Below, piece after piece: positions 40,863-57,058 of a stretch of DNA of 64,000 bases. The stretch lies in assembly GCA_016707895.1 (NCBI GenBank), contig JADJGV010000007.1:325590-389589 (forward strand), given 5' to 3'. The stretch is from Myxococcales bacterium (GTDB lineage: Bacteria > Myxococcota_A > Polyangia > Haliangiales > Haliangiaceae). Numbering within the stretch: the stretch's first letter is position 1; each line of letters opens with the position of its first letter. A model generated the notes under the pieces. It saw only the letters and a program-made list of their open reading frames with translations, had not been told where the DNA came from and searched no databases. Both the position numbers and the translations under genes were made by a program.

Positions 40863-43762
40863 ATGACGGCCGCGAACGATCAGGTGACGTTCGGTGACGT
40901 CGAGCGCGCGGCGCGCGATCGCGATCCGCAGCTCGGCGAGCTGATCGTGCGCTACCTGGCGCAGCCCGATCCCGAGCCCGGCGCGCCCGAGGGCCGCGAC
41001 GACGACGACGCGGACGCGCCGCCGGTGCCCCGCGCGCCCGCCGGCGCGATGACGCTGCCGCGGATGGTCCAGCTGCTGCGGGCCGACGCGATGCGCGGCA
41101 AGACCGCGACCGAGCGCAAGCTGGCCCGACGCGAGGTGTGGCAGGCAGCGCTGGGCTCGCCCTGGACGCCGCCGCGGCTGCGCCTGGGCGAGCTGCTGCT
41201 CGGCCTCGACGAGGCCGGGGACGACGCGGCCCGCGAGGCGCTGGTGGCGGTGTTCACCCGCGGCTGGCTGCACTGGGGCGTGTGGCAGGCGGCGAAGGCG
41301 ATCTACAAGCGCGCCGAGGCGCGGCACGATGCGCTGTTGTTCGGCGCGCTGGCGGCGCGGTTCGATCGCCTCGGGCCCGGCACCGGGACCCACGACGGCG
41401 CCGAGCTGCGGCTCGGCACCATGATGTACATGAAGAAGCGCGCGTGGCGCTGGCTGCGCCACCTGGGCCAGGCGGTGCCCGAGGCGTACCCGGCGTTCGC
41501 GATCGAGGTGCTGCGCCACTACCGCGACGACGAGCGCCCGGCGCCGTCGTGGGTGGCGGCGCAGATCTGGGATCACCGGCGGATGCGCCGCGCCAAGCGG
41601 CCGGGCGGCTTCGTGCTGCCGCCGTGGACCGAGCGCGCGTTCCCCGACGCGTGGAAGGCGTCGCCGGCGCCGCTGGTGCGGCTGTTGCTCGAGGCCCAGC
41701 ACCGCGAGGTCGCGCTGTGGGCGATCGCCGGGCTCGAGGCCGATCACGCCGCGGCGCTGTACGCGCTGGCGCCGGCGCAGCTCGCGGCGATCGCCCGGCG
41801 CCACCGCGACGGGCCGGTGGCGGCGTTCGTGGTCAAGCTGCTCGGCGCGCGGCCCGACCTGCACGCGTCGCAGTACCGCGCGCTCGGGCTGCACGACGCG
41901 GTGCTGGGCTGGCTGCCGGCGCGCGACGCCGCGGTCGCCGGCTTCGCGATCACCTACGCCCGGGCCCACGCGCCGGAGCTCGATGCCGCCGCGCTGGTGG
42001 CGCTGGTCACCGACGGCGGCGCCGCCGCGGTGGCGTTCGCGCTCGATCGCCTGGGCGCGCTGCCGGCGGCGACGATCGGCCTGCCGGCGCTGGTGCGGCT
42101 GGTCGGCGTGACCGCGGCGCGGGCGCTGGCCACCGCCAAGCTGCGCGAGGGCGCGCGCCCGGCCGAGCTGGCGGTCGAGCTGTTCGTCGCGCTGGTCACC
42201 GGCAGCTACGATCAGCTGCAGTTCGCGATCGAGTGGTACGCCAGCGCCAACACGGTGATCCCGGCGCCCCACTGGATCGCGGCGCTCGGCGATCCGCGCT
42301 GCGATCGCGCGCTGCGCAAGCGCGCGCTCGAGGAGCTGGGCCGGCGCAGCGGCGCCGAGCTGACCGCGCGCTGGCTGCAGGCCGCGCTCGAGGATCGCGC
42401 GATCAGCGACGCGGTCGCCGGCTGGCTCGAGGCCGGCAAGCTGACCGGCGACGCGCTCGACGTCGAGTGGGTCAAGGGGCTGGTGATGCGGCCGCGGCTG
42501 CGCCCGCTGGCCTTGCGCATGCTCGGCAACCGGGCGCTGGTGGCGCCGGCGCGGATCGGCCTGCCGTGGCTGCTCGAGCTGACCCGCGCGCCCGAGCCCG
42601 AGCTGGCGGCGTTCGCGCAGCGGCTCTTGCTCGAGCACTTCACGCCCGAGGACTTCGGGGGCGATCGTGGCGGCGGGCTGGCGCGGCTATGGGAGCTGGC
42701 GGCGGGCGGCAAGAGCCCGGAGCCGGTGCGCGCGTTCGCGTCGATCTACCTGCGCGCCCACCACCCCGAGCTGGGCCGGACGCTGCCCGAGGCCAAGGCG
42801 GTGGGGCTGACGCCGCGGCTCACCGCCGCCGACTACCCGCCGGCGCGGGTCGTGCCCCTGGCCAGCGATCCGCGCGCCGACGTGCGCAAGCTCGCGTGCG
42901 CGATCATCGGCGAGGAGCTCGTGCGCTGGGGCGACCGCGCCCTGCTCTACCAGCTGGCGGCCAGCGATCACCGCGAGCCGCGGACGCTGGGCAACCAGCT
43001 CTTGCTCGGTGCGCTCGCCGGCGGCGACGGCGCGGTGCCGGCCGACTGGCTCGACGGCGCCGCGGTGTTCGGCCTGACCGAGAGCGCGCACAAGGCGACC
43101 CGCGAGGTCGCGCTGACGGTGATCCGTCGCGCCTACGATCGGGTCGGCGGCCGGGCCCGATTGGCGTGGCTGATGGAGTCGAGCGAGCGCGACGTGCGGC
43201 TGTTCGCGGTGCGGCTGTTCTGGGATCGGCACCGGCCGCGGGCGCTGCCGCCGGGATGGACGCCAGTCCTATCCGGAGGGCCTGTCGCCAGGCCCTCCCC
43301 CGTCGGGTCACGCCCCGACGGGCCCCCCACCCGAGACGCGAGACGCCCGACCTCGAACGTCGCGAGCGCCGAGGCACTCCCGAGCGACGACACCGAGATC
43401 GCGGCGCTGCGGCAGTTCGCGCGCACGGTGCTGTTCGGGCTGCCGCCGGGTCGGCTGGGCGAGCGCGAGCCGCTGGCCGGCGCCAAGCCCGAGCGGCCGC
43501 TGCCGGCGTCGGTGGCCAAGCGCCGCCTGCTCGAGGCGCTGCGCGATCTGGCGGTAGCCGACGTGGCGTTCGCCGCGGTGATGACGCCGGTGATCGCCGA
43601 GCTAGCGGCGTCGGTGGCGCGCGGCGAGTGGCAGGCCGCGGTGGCGGCGCTGGCCGCGATCCGCGCCGCGCACCCGGGGCTGGGCACGCTGGGCCTGCCG
43701 GCGCCGCGGGCGCGCGCGGCCCACGAACCGAAGGCCCGGCCGGCTGATCCCAGGAGGCCGAC

Positions 43763-43766
<4 letters not shown>
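40863..43766 (+). CDS. HEAT/ARM-repeat protein of the retron locus (967 residues)
   Basis: The protein consists mostly of amphipathic helix pairs rich in Ala and Leu (for example PAFAIEVLRHYRDDERP, LVRLLLEAQHREVALWAIAGLEAD, LGNRALVAPARIG), the look of HEAT/ARM solenoids. No catalytic motif is visible. Residues about 800-845 (GGPVARPSPVGSRPDGPPTRDARRP) break the pattern because a REP-like double hairpin is inserted in frame. A conserved C-terminal helical part follows (EIAALRQFARTVLFGLPPGR). It is the first gene of the retron locus and overlaps the giant by GTGA. GTGATAGCGT about 15 bases upstream may be the -10. Probably a scaffold or effector of the retron system. Confidence 0.75.
43275..43322 (+). 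repeat. REP-like double hairpin inside a coding region (copy 1)
   Basis: Hairpin 1: GGAGGGCCTG (43275-43284), loop TCGC, CAGGCCCTCC (43289-43298). Hairpin 2 follows directly: CCCGTCGGG (43299-43307), loop of six, CCCGACGGG (43314-43322). The same architecture recurs at 58783-58834 in reverse orientation. It is read in frame as a Pro/Gly/Ser/Arg-rich insert in the 967-residue HEAT protein. Confidence 0.75.
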
Positions 43767-50654
<6,888 letters not shown>

Positions 50655-50662
<8 letters not shown>

Positions 50663-52421
50663 CGCCAGCACCACGCTCGACGTGCCGGTCGCCTTCGCGG
50701 CGGCGACGGTCGCCGCCGAGGGCGACGGCGTGCGCATCCAGCTGCCGACCGACGCCACGCGCGCCGGCGCCCACGCCACGACCCGGCTGCACCGCCCGGC
50801 GCTGGTCCGCGACGCGCTGCTGGCGCTCGGCGACGTGCTGGCCAGCGACCTGCGCTACCGCGGCCGCGATCGCGCCGACTACCTCGCGTACCTGCTGGCC
50901 AAGGGCAAGGGCGTGTCCAAGCAAGTCTGGGACGCGCAGAAGGAGTACTTGCAGCTGCGCTACGCCGAGGCCGCGCGCGCCGAGGAGCCGCTCGATCCGG
51001 TGCTGACCGTCGGCGCCGACGCGCTGCGCTTCGAGCTGCTGTCGCGCGACGAGTCGGCCTACGCGCAGCTGGCGATCGGCGCCGGGGCGCTGGCCGCGCC
51101 CGCGCTCACGCCCGGCACCACGCTGATCGACCTGGGCCCCGCGGCGCTGCGCGCGATCGGCCGCATGCGCACCTACCGCCCGACGACGCTCGCCCTGGCG
51201 CCGGCGGCCGACGCCGCCGCGGCCACGCGGCGCGTGCCGCTGCGCTGGCTGCGCGCGCTGGGCCAGATCCAGGCCGCCGCGCTGCTCCCCGCCGAGCGCT
51301 TCACGCTGGCGCCGATCGACCTCTACAACGTCTTGCAGGCGCTGCGCATGCGCAAGGCCAAGCAGGCGCCCCGCGCGCTGCGCTACGAGCTGGTGCCGGG
51401 CCAGCCGCCGCGCATCGTCCTCGAGCCGTGGGACCTCGTGCTGACCGCGACCGGCGGCCCGTACACCGGCACGCGGCCGATGGTCGTGCGCACCTGGGGC
51501 CGCGGCCGCCTGCAGGTGCTGGCGCGCCTGCTCCCGCACGCGCGCGCGATCGACGTCCACCTGCTCGGCCCCGGCCTGCCGGCGTTCTACGTCGTCGACG
51601 CCGGCGACGCGACGCTGACGCTCGGGCTCTCGGGCTGGACCGACGCCGGCTGGGCCGGCGTCGCCACCTTCGATCAGCTCGCGGTCGGCGGCGACGCACC
51701 CGACGCCGCGCTGGCCGCGCGCCTGGCCGCCGGCCTGCCGCTGGCCGAGCTCACGCCGACCACCCGCGCTGCGCTGGGCGCCGAGGCCGCGGGCCTGCGC
51801 GCCGCGATCGATCTGGCCCGCGGCGTCGCCTTCGCCCGGCCGCTGCTCGCCGCGCCGCCGCCGGCCGACGCGCTCCGCTACCGCGACGCCCGCGAGGCCG
51901 CCGCCCACCGCCTGCTCGCCGACGCCGCCCAGGTGACGCTCACCAAGGTCCACGACCTCGGCGCCGAGGGCGAGCGCATCGAGGGCCAGGTCGACGACGC
52001 CCGCGCCCACCGCCGCTTCGTCGCCGGCTTCACGATCGATCGCGAGGGCCGCACCGCCGGCGCCACCTGCACCTGCCCCGGCTTCCGCCGCGCCGGCGTC
52101 AAGGAGGGCCCGTGCGAGCACATGATCGCGCTGCGGGTGCTGCACGCGCGGACGCAGGCGCAGCTGGCCGCAGCCCGCGCCACCGACGACGGCCGCCGGC
52201 TGATCCGCGCCGAGACCCGCACGCTGTTCCGCCGCACGCCCCGCGGCAGCGAGACCTTCCGGCTGTCGCTCGACGATCGCAGCGTCGTCGCCCGCTGGGG
52301 CGCCGCCGAGCCGCTGCGCATGACCCGCCAGCTCTACCCGACCGCCGACGCCGCGCGCGCCGACTACTTCGCGCGCCTCGACGAGCTCGCGCGCAAAGGA
52401 TTCATCGATGCGACCGCGTGA
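50655..52421 (+). CDS. SWIM zinc-finger and WGR-like protein of the retron locus
   Basis: The 588-residue protein has an N-terminal region (1-460) without a family I can name, with possible winged-helix segments (LALGDVLASDLRYRGRDRADYLAYLLAKGKG). A SWIM zinc finger (CTCPGFRRAGVKEGPCEHM, CxCx12CxH) is near residue 470, and a C-terminal WGR-like domain reads VVARWGAAEPLRMTRQLYPTADAA to FIDATA. SWIM and WGR modules both bind nucleic acid or DNA-repair partners. ATG overlaps the giant gene by eight bases. The ARM + SWIM pair next to a retron RT is the combination I recall for type XIII retrons, where the SWIM protein is labelled WHSWIM. Confidence 0.8.
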
Positions 52422-52449
52422 GCCCCTGCCGCCGCGACGCCCGCGCGCG

Positions 52450-52479
52450 TTGACACCGCCGCGCCGCGCCGCCTACCAT
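52450..52479 (+). promoter_or_regulatory. Promoter of the retron msr-msd RNA
   Basis: A perfect -35 TTGACA (52450-52455), an 18-base spacer and -10 TACCAT (52474-52479) lie just before the retron RNA. The expected transcription start is near 52486, seven bases before the a1 arm. This is the best sigma-70-type promoter in the window, and implies that the ncRNA and RT are transcribed apart from the three upstream genes. Confidence 0.75.
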
Positions 52480-52492
52480 CGCGGCTACGTTT

Positions 52493-52754
52493 TCCAGGAA
52501 GAGGAGTCGTCTTCGTTAGCCTGCGCTCCGGCGCAAGGGCGGCGTCGCGCCGTCCCGGCACACGCAGTAGCCACTCTCCACAAGGTAGGCTGTTCTTGGT
52601 TCGCTCGCCCAGAGGGGCCCCAATTGTTGGGTCCAGCTGGACCAACCGAGCGAACCCGGTTTGCACCCAACAATTGGGGCCCCTCTGGGCGGCGAACCTG
52701 TGAGCCTACCGTGTCCCATGAGGGATGTAGCGAGCGGCGACTCCCCTTCCTGGA
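52493..52754 (+). ncRNA. Retron msr-msd RNA
   Basis: Arms a1 (52493-52509) and a2 (52738-52754) pair over 17 bases with one A-C mismatch. Shortly after a1 comes TTAGC, in which G52519 is the likely branch guanosine (Ec86 has the same UUAGC). The msr part has two hairpins, TGCGC-TCCG-GCGCA (52522-52535) and GGG-C-GGCG/CGCC-G-CCC (52537-52556). The msd part is a long hairpin: GGTAGGCT/AGCCTACC (52584-52591/52703-52710), GGTTCGC/GCGAACC (52598-52604/52692-52698), then a perfect 25-bp stem (52608-52632/52665-52689) closed by a 32-base loop holding the palindrome GGTCCAGCTGGACC. Reverse transcription from a2 to the msr end would give an msDNA of roughly 150-165 bases, like Mx162. The RT gene starts 30 bases after a2. 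Confidence 0.92.
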
Positions 52755-52784
52755 CCTTTTCCCGTCGACGATCGCGAGGGCGTC

Positions 52785-54131
52785 GTGACCGCCGCCGCCA
52801 AGCTGCCCGCGGTGCCGTGGGCCGACGTCGCGGCCAAGGGCGGCATCCGGCCCTGGGTCGACGCCGAACTGGCGCGCCAGGGCCTGGCCGATCCCGGCGC
52901 GTCGTCGTCGATGTCCGACGCCGAGAAGAAGGCGTACAAGGCGCGGCGCGACGAGGAGCGCCGGGTGCGGCGCGAGCTGTTCCGCGTCGCGTGGGCCGCG
53001 TACAAGGCGGCGCACATCGTCCACCTCGGGCCCGGCGTGTGGTGGCACGACACCGCCGACGTCGATCGCTTCGACGCCGCCGACCCCGCCAAGAAGCAGC
53101 AGGACAACGCGCTGCCGGCGCTGCCCGACGTCGAGGCGCTGGCCAAGGCGCTCGGCCTGTCGATCGCGCGGCTGCGCTGGCTCAGCTACCACCGCGAGGT
53201 CGACACCGGCACCCACTACCACCGCTGGACCGTGCCCAAGCGCGACGGCGGGCTGCGCCCGATCAGCGCGCCCAAGCCCGAGCTCAAGGCCGCGCAGCGG
53301 TGGATCGCGCGCCAGGTCACCGAGCACCTGCCAGTCCACGGCGCCGCCCACGGCTTCTTGCCCGGCCGCTCGATCGCCACCAACGCTGGCGTCCACGCCG
53401 GCGCCAAGATCATCGTCAAGCTCGACATCGAGGGCTTCTACCCGACGGTGACCTGGCGCCGGGTCAAGGGCCTCTTGCGCAAGGCCGGGCTCGGCGAGCA
53501 GGTCGCGACGATCATGGCGCTGGTCGCCACCGAGGCGCCGCGCGAGGAGCTGGTGGTGCGCGGCAGGCCGTGCTTCGTCGCGACCGGGCCGCGCGCGCTG
53601 CCCCAGGGCGCGCCGACCAGCCCATCGATCACCAACGCGCTGTGCCTGCGCCTCGACTGCCGGCTGACCGGGCTGGCGCGCAAGCTGGGCGCTCGCTACA
53701 CGCGCTACGCCGACGACCTGACGTTCTCGTGGCACGGCGACGCCGCCCGCGCCGCCGACGCCGGCAACGCGATCGGCAAGCTCCTGCGCGCGGTCACCGA
53801 GATCGTCGCCGCCGAGGGCTTCACGATCAAGCGCACGAAGACCCGGGTCATGCGCGCCGGCGGCCGGCAGCAGGTCACCGGCCTGGTCGTCAACCAGGCC
53901 GACGGCCGCCCCGCCGCGCGGGTGCCGCGCGCGACCCAGCGCAAGCTGCGCGCCGCGCTGAAGAACCGCGAGCTCGGGCGGCCGGGGCACGGTGAGACGC
54001 TCGAGGCGCTGCGCGGCATGGCCGCGTTCATCATGATGACCGACCCCGAGCGCGGCCGCGCGTTCATGGCGCGGATCGATCGGCTGGCCCAGCGCGCCGG
54101 CGAGGCCCCGGCAGGAAGCGAGCGAGCATGA
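52785..54131 (+). CDS. Retron reverse transcriptase
   Basis: The 448-residue protein primes cDNA from the 2'-OH of the branch G. An N-terminal extension of about 130 residues, rich in charged residues, precedes the RT fold, as in myxobacterial retron RTs. Motifs: HYHRWTVPKRDGGLRPI, catalytic Asp in KLDIEGFYP (D214), PQGAPTSPSITN, YADDLTFS (308-311, catalytic Asp pair), retron-specific NAGVH (200-204, the NAxxH motif) and VTG (364-366) in the region that binds the msr. GTG start behind GCGAGGG. It overlaps the WGR gene by ATGA. Confidence 0.95.
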   Translation: MTAAAKLPAVPWADVAAKGGIRPWVDAELARQGLADPGASSSMSDAEKKAYKARRDEERRVRRELFRVAWAAYKAAHIVHLGPGVWWHDTADVDRFDAADPAKKQQDNALPALPDVEALAKALGLSIARLRWLSYHREVDTGTHYHRWTVPKRDGGLRPISAPKPELKAAQRWIARQVTEHLPVHGAAHGFLPGRSIATNAGVHAGAKIIVKLDIEGFYPTVTWRRVKGLLRKAGLGEQVATIMALVATEAPREELVVRGRPCFVATGPRALPQGAPTSPSITNALCLRLDCRLTGLARKLGARYTRYADDLTFSWHGDAARAADAGNAIGKLLRAVTEIVAAEGFTIKRTKTRVMRAGGRQQVTGLVVNQADGRPAARVPRATQRKLRAALKNRELGRPGHGETLEALRGMAAFIMMTDPERGRAFMARIDRLAQRAGEAPAGSERA

Positions 54132-54640
54132 GCGACTGGCAGGTGCACCTGGAGTTCGAGGACGACGGCTCGAGCAAGTTCTGGCGCGCCCGCGTCGAGG
54201 GCGGGACGCTGTACGTCAACTACGGAAAGATCGGGACCAACGGCCAGACCCAGGTCAAGGAGCTGGGCCCCGACGGCGCCAAGAAGGAGTTCGACAAGCT
54301 GGTCCGCGAGAAGCGCAAGAAGGGCTACGTCGACGCCGGCGCCGGTGGCGGCGACGCGGGCGAGGGCGACGACGGCGAGGACGAGGACGAGGAGGAGGAG
54401 GCGCCGCCGCCGAAGAAGAAGGCCGCCGCACCCGCCGCGCCCGCCCCCGCGGCCAAGGCCGGCCTCGAGGCGCGGCTGACCCTGGCCAAGGGCAACCGCC
54501 GGGTCGCGACCCACCTGTCGCTCGCCGGCGCGACCGTGCGCATGGACGCCGTCGAGACCTACGCGTCGCCCGAGGAGGCGCGCAAGGCGTACTACCGGTT
54601 GCTCGCGACGCTCGCCGGCGAGGGCCACGAGGAGCAGTAG
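54128..54640 (+). CDS. WGR-domain protein of the retron locus
   Basis: The 170-residue protein has a WGR domain in residues 4-70 (WRARVEGGTLYVNYGKIGTNGQTQVKEL to EKRKKGY), with Tyr-Gly-Lys in place of Trp-Gly-Arg. An acidic linker (EGDDGEDEDEEEE) then a Lys/Ala/Pro stretch leads to a C-terminal part that resembles a second, decayed WGR half (VRMDAVETYASPEEARKAYYRL). WGR domains in PARPs sense DNA ends, and in bacteria they mark repair or conflict proteins. Coupled to the RT by ATGA and two bases before the ligase gene, so RT, WGR and ligase form one unit. Confidence 0.85.
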   Translation: MSDWQVHLEFEDDGSSKFWRARVEGGTLYVNYGKIGTNGQTQVKELGPDGAKKEFDKLVREKRKKGYVDAGAGGGDAGEGDDGEDEDEEEEAPPPKKKAAAPAAPAPAAKAGLEARLTLAKGNRRVATHLSLAGATVRMDAVETYASPEEARKAYYRLLATLAGEGHEEQ

Positions 54641-54642
54641 GC

Positions 54643-56076
54643 GTGCCGACGCTGGCCGACGGCGCGTCGATCGAGGTCGCGGGCTCGGGCAGCGCGCGCT
54701 ACACGCTGTCGCGCCAGGGCGGCGTCTACGCGTGCACCTGCCCGGCGTGGCGCAACCAGGGCCGCGCCATCGACGGCCGCACCTGCAAGCACCTGCGCGC
54801 GTACCTGGGCGCCGAGGTCGAGGACGCGCGGGTCGGCGCCGCGCCGGCCGCCGCGCCGGGCGGGCCGAGCGCGCCGCGCGGGCGCACGCCGGCGGTCACC
54901 AAGGGCACCGCGCCGCCGGTGCTCTTGGCCCACAGCTGGAGCCACGACGTCGCCCCCGACGGCTGGTGGATGAGCGAGAAGCTCGACGGCATCCGCGCCT
55001 ACTGGGACGGCGGGCAGTTCTGGTCGCGGCTGGGCAACCGCTTCGCCGCGCCGGCGTGGTTCACCGCGGCGCTGCCGCGCCACCCGCTCGACGGCGAGCT
55101 GTGGATGGGGCGCAAGCTGTTCCAGCGCACCACCAGCGTCGTGCGCTCGGGCGACGCCGGCGCCGCGTGGCAGCAGCTCCTGTACGTCGTGTTCGACGCG
55201 CCGGCCTCGGCCGCGCCGTTCGAGGAGCGCATGGACGAGCTGCGCGCCGCGCTCGATCGCCACGCGCCGCCGTACGCGCGCTGGCACGAGCACGTGCGCT
55301 GCGCCGGCGTCGATCACCTGCGCGCCGAGCTGGCCCGGGTCGAGGCGCTGGGCGGCGAGGGCCTGATGCTGCGCCGCCCCGGCTCGCGCTACGAGGTCGG
55401 GCGGTCGTCGAGCCTGCTCAAGGTCAAGACGTTCCACGACGCCGAGGCCCGCGTGGTCGGCCACGCGCCCGGCGCCGGCAAGCACAAGGGCCGGCTGGGC
55501 GCGCTCGAGGTCGTGCTGGCCGACGGCACGCGGTTCTCGGTGGGCACCGGGCTGTCCGACGACGAGCGGCGCGCGCCGCCGCCGATCGGCAGCGTGATCA
55601 CGTTCCGCTATCAGGAGCTGTCGGAGGACGGCGTGCCGCGGTTCCCGAGCTACGTCGGCGTGCGCATCGACGCCGAGGTGGTGCCGGTGAAGAAGCCGGC
55701 AGCAACGAAGGCGAAGGCGGCGACGAAGGGATCGGGATCGGGATCGGGATCGGGATCGGGATCGGGATCGGCCTCGGGATCGGGATCGGCCTCGGGATCG
55801 GGATCGGCCTCGGGATCGGCCTCGGGCTCGGCCTCGGCCTCGGGATCGGGCTCGGCCGTGCGCGTGTCGACGGCGGCGCCGTCGCTGACGATCGCCCTCG
55901 TCCACCCCGCCGGGAAGTTCTGGACGATCGAGGTGCGCGGGGCGCAGCACCTCATCCGCTTCGGCGCGGAGGGCACGCCCGGGCAGACCCGGCTGGCGGC
56001 GTTCGCCGACGCCGCGGCGGCCACGGCCGACGCCGAGAAGCGCGCCGCCGGCAAGCGCAAGGACGGCTACCGCTAG
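54643..56076 (+). CDS. SWIM - ATP-dependent DNA ligase - WGR fusion
   Basis: The 477-residue protein has a SWIM zinc finger at 31-50 (CTCPAW...TCKHL, CxCx14CxH). An ATP-dependent DNA ligase core at about 80-350 shows motif I EKLDGIRAYWDG with adenylated Lys113, motif III DGELWMG, motif IV EGLMLRRP and motif V LLKVKT, then an OB-fold with GSVITFRYQEL. A Gly-Ser linker (about 363-405) leads to a WGR-like domain ending KDGY. It should seal nicks. In this place it may join retron cDNA to other DNA, repair the target, or act as sensor of nicked DNA. GTG start. It ends four bases into the convergent methyltransferase gene. Confidence 0.88.
   Translation: MPTLADGASIEVAGSGSARYTLSRQGGVYACTCPAWRNQGRAIDGRTCKHLRAYLGAEVEDARVGAAPAAAPGGPSAPRGRTPAVTKGTAPPVLLAHSWSHDVAPDGWWMSEKLDGIRAYWDGGQFWSRLGNRFAAPAWFTAALPRHPLDGELWMGRKLFQRTTSVVRSGDAGAAWQQLLYVVFDAPASAAPFEERMDELRAALDRHAPPYARWHEHVRCAGVDHLRAELARVEALGGEGLMLRRPGSRYEVGRSSSLLKVKTFHDAEARVVGHAPGAGKHKGRLGALEVVLADGTRFSVGTGLSDDERRAPPPIGSVITFRYQELSEDGVPRFPSYVGVRIDAEVVPVKKPAATKAKAATKGSGSGSGSGSGSGSASGSGSASGSGSASGSASGSASASGSGSAVRVSTAAPSLTIALVHPAGKFWTIEVRGAQHLIRFGAEGTPGQTRLAAFADAAAATADAEKRAAGKRKDGYR
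55728..55858 (+). repeat. Hexanucleotide microsatellite (Gly-Ser linker of the ligase)
   Basis: About 22 units of gggatc / ggcctc / ggctcg repeat in six-base steps. They encode alternating Gly-Ser and Ala-Ser between ligase and WGR domains. Length change by whole units keeps the frame and would alter linker reach. Confidence 0.9.
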
Positions 56077-56903
56077 GTCGAGGCGGCGACCACCCGCACG
56101 AAGCGGGCGCTGGTGCGATCGAGCTCGGGCAGGTCGCGGGTCGAGGGATCGATCAGCTCGGCGCCGCGGAAGCCGGCGATGCCCAGCTCACGCTCGGCGG
56201 CGCGCGCGTCGGCGAAGTGGAAGTGGATGCGGCCGCGCACGAACACGCCCAGCGCGCCGGCGAACAGCCGCTCGACCGGCCCAGCGGCCTCGGCCAGGTG
56301 CAGGTCGGCCAGGTACAGGCCGTGCGGGAAGCGCGCCAGCGCGCCGGCGAACCGCCGCCACATCTTGGCCACCGCCACCGGGTCGAAGTAGTTGAGCAGG
56401 CCCTCGGTGATGATCGCGGTGCCGCGGCCCGGGTCCAGGGTCTCGGCCAGCGCGGCGACCGAGGCCGGGCCGGCGTCGGCGGTGGCGTCGATGTCGACCA
56501 CGCGGTGGTGGGCGCCGCCGGCGCCGGCCTTGGCCAGCACCGCGCGCTTCTTGGTGGCCATGCCCGGCAGATCGGCCTCGACGTAGGTCACCCGGTCGCC
56601 GAACTCCCGCGCGAACCGCCACCCGCGCGGCGACAGCCCGCACGCCACCTCGATCACCTGGCCGATCTCGCCGCGCTCGATCGCCGCGCGCAGCACCGCG
56701 TCGATCATGTGGTGGCGCGCGAGCAAGAAGCCGTCGAGGTTCGGCTGCCCCGCGGCGCGCATCAGGCGGTTCGCGGGCCCCAGCGCCCGGTACAAGAACT
56801 GGCCCGTCGGCGTCGCGAACGCCGGGTCCGACAGCCCGTGGGCCAGCCAGGCGTAGCCGGTGTAGTGAGCCGTCGGGCTGATCCGCGCGCTGTCGTGGGT
56901 CAC
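56073..56903 (-). CDS. SAM-dependent O-methyltransferase (leucine carboxyl methyltransferase type)
   Basis: The 276-residue protein has ARISPTAHYTGYAWLAHGLSDP and HHMIDAVLRAAIERGEIGQVIEVACGLSPRGWRF with the SAM-binding E-V-A-C-G-L-S-P. TYVEADLPGMATKKRAVL, IITEGLLNYFDP and a FHFADARAAE C-terminal patch follow the pattern of the LCM/PPM1-like family in bacteria. Substrates are generally unknown. GTG at 56903 fits the family N-terminus; an extension to 57032 would be untypical. Convergent with the retron operon, overlapping by four bases. Confidence 0.8.
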   Translation of the reverse strand: MTHDSARISPTAHYTGYAWLAHGLSDPAFATPTGQFLYRALGPANRLMRAAGQPNLDGFLLARHHMIDAVLRAAIERGEIGQVIEVACGLSPRGWRFAREFGDRVTYVEADLPGMATKKRAVLAKAGAGGAHHRVVDIDATADAGPASVAALAETLDPGRGTAIITEGLLNYFDPVAVAKMWRRFAGALARFPHGLYLADLHLAEAAGPVERLFAGALGVFVRGRIHFHFADARAAERELGIAGFRGAELIDPSTRDLPELDRTSARFVRVVAAST

Positions 56904-57058
56904 GGGAGAAATCGTACGACGCCCGCGAAAGCGGCGCGAAATCCTCCGAAAGACGGTGTCTTGACCCTCTAGTTTCGGATGGTTATCGGTTGTAACAGGA
57001 CACGGGCCGGCTTGTGTGGTACCACTGAACATCAGACCAGTGCAGTAGTGAGTGTGTC

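Noticed and set aside
52516..52784. Short reading frames within the retron RNA region, both strands
   Set aside because: They read through the perfect inverted repeats and are explained by the RNA structure.
57009..57052. LexA box before the ImuB-like gene
   Set aside because: GGTACC and ACTG-N10-CAGT palindromes exist but do not match LexA consensus forms that I know; only a regulator site in general can be proposed.
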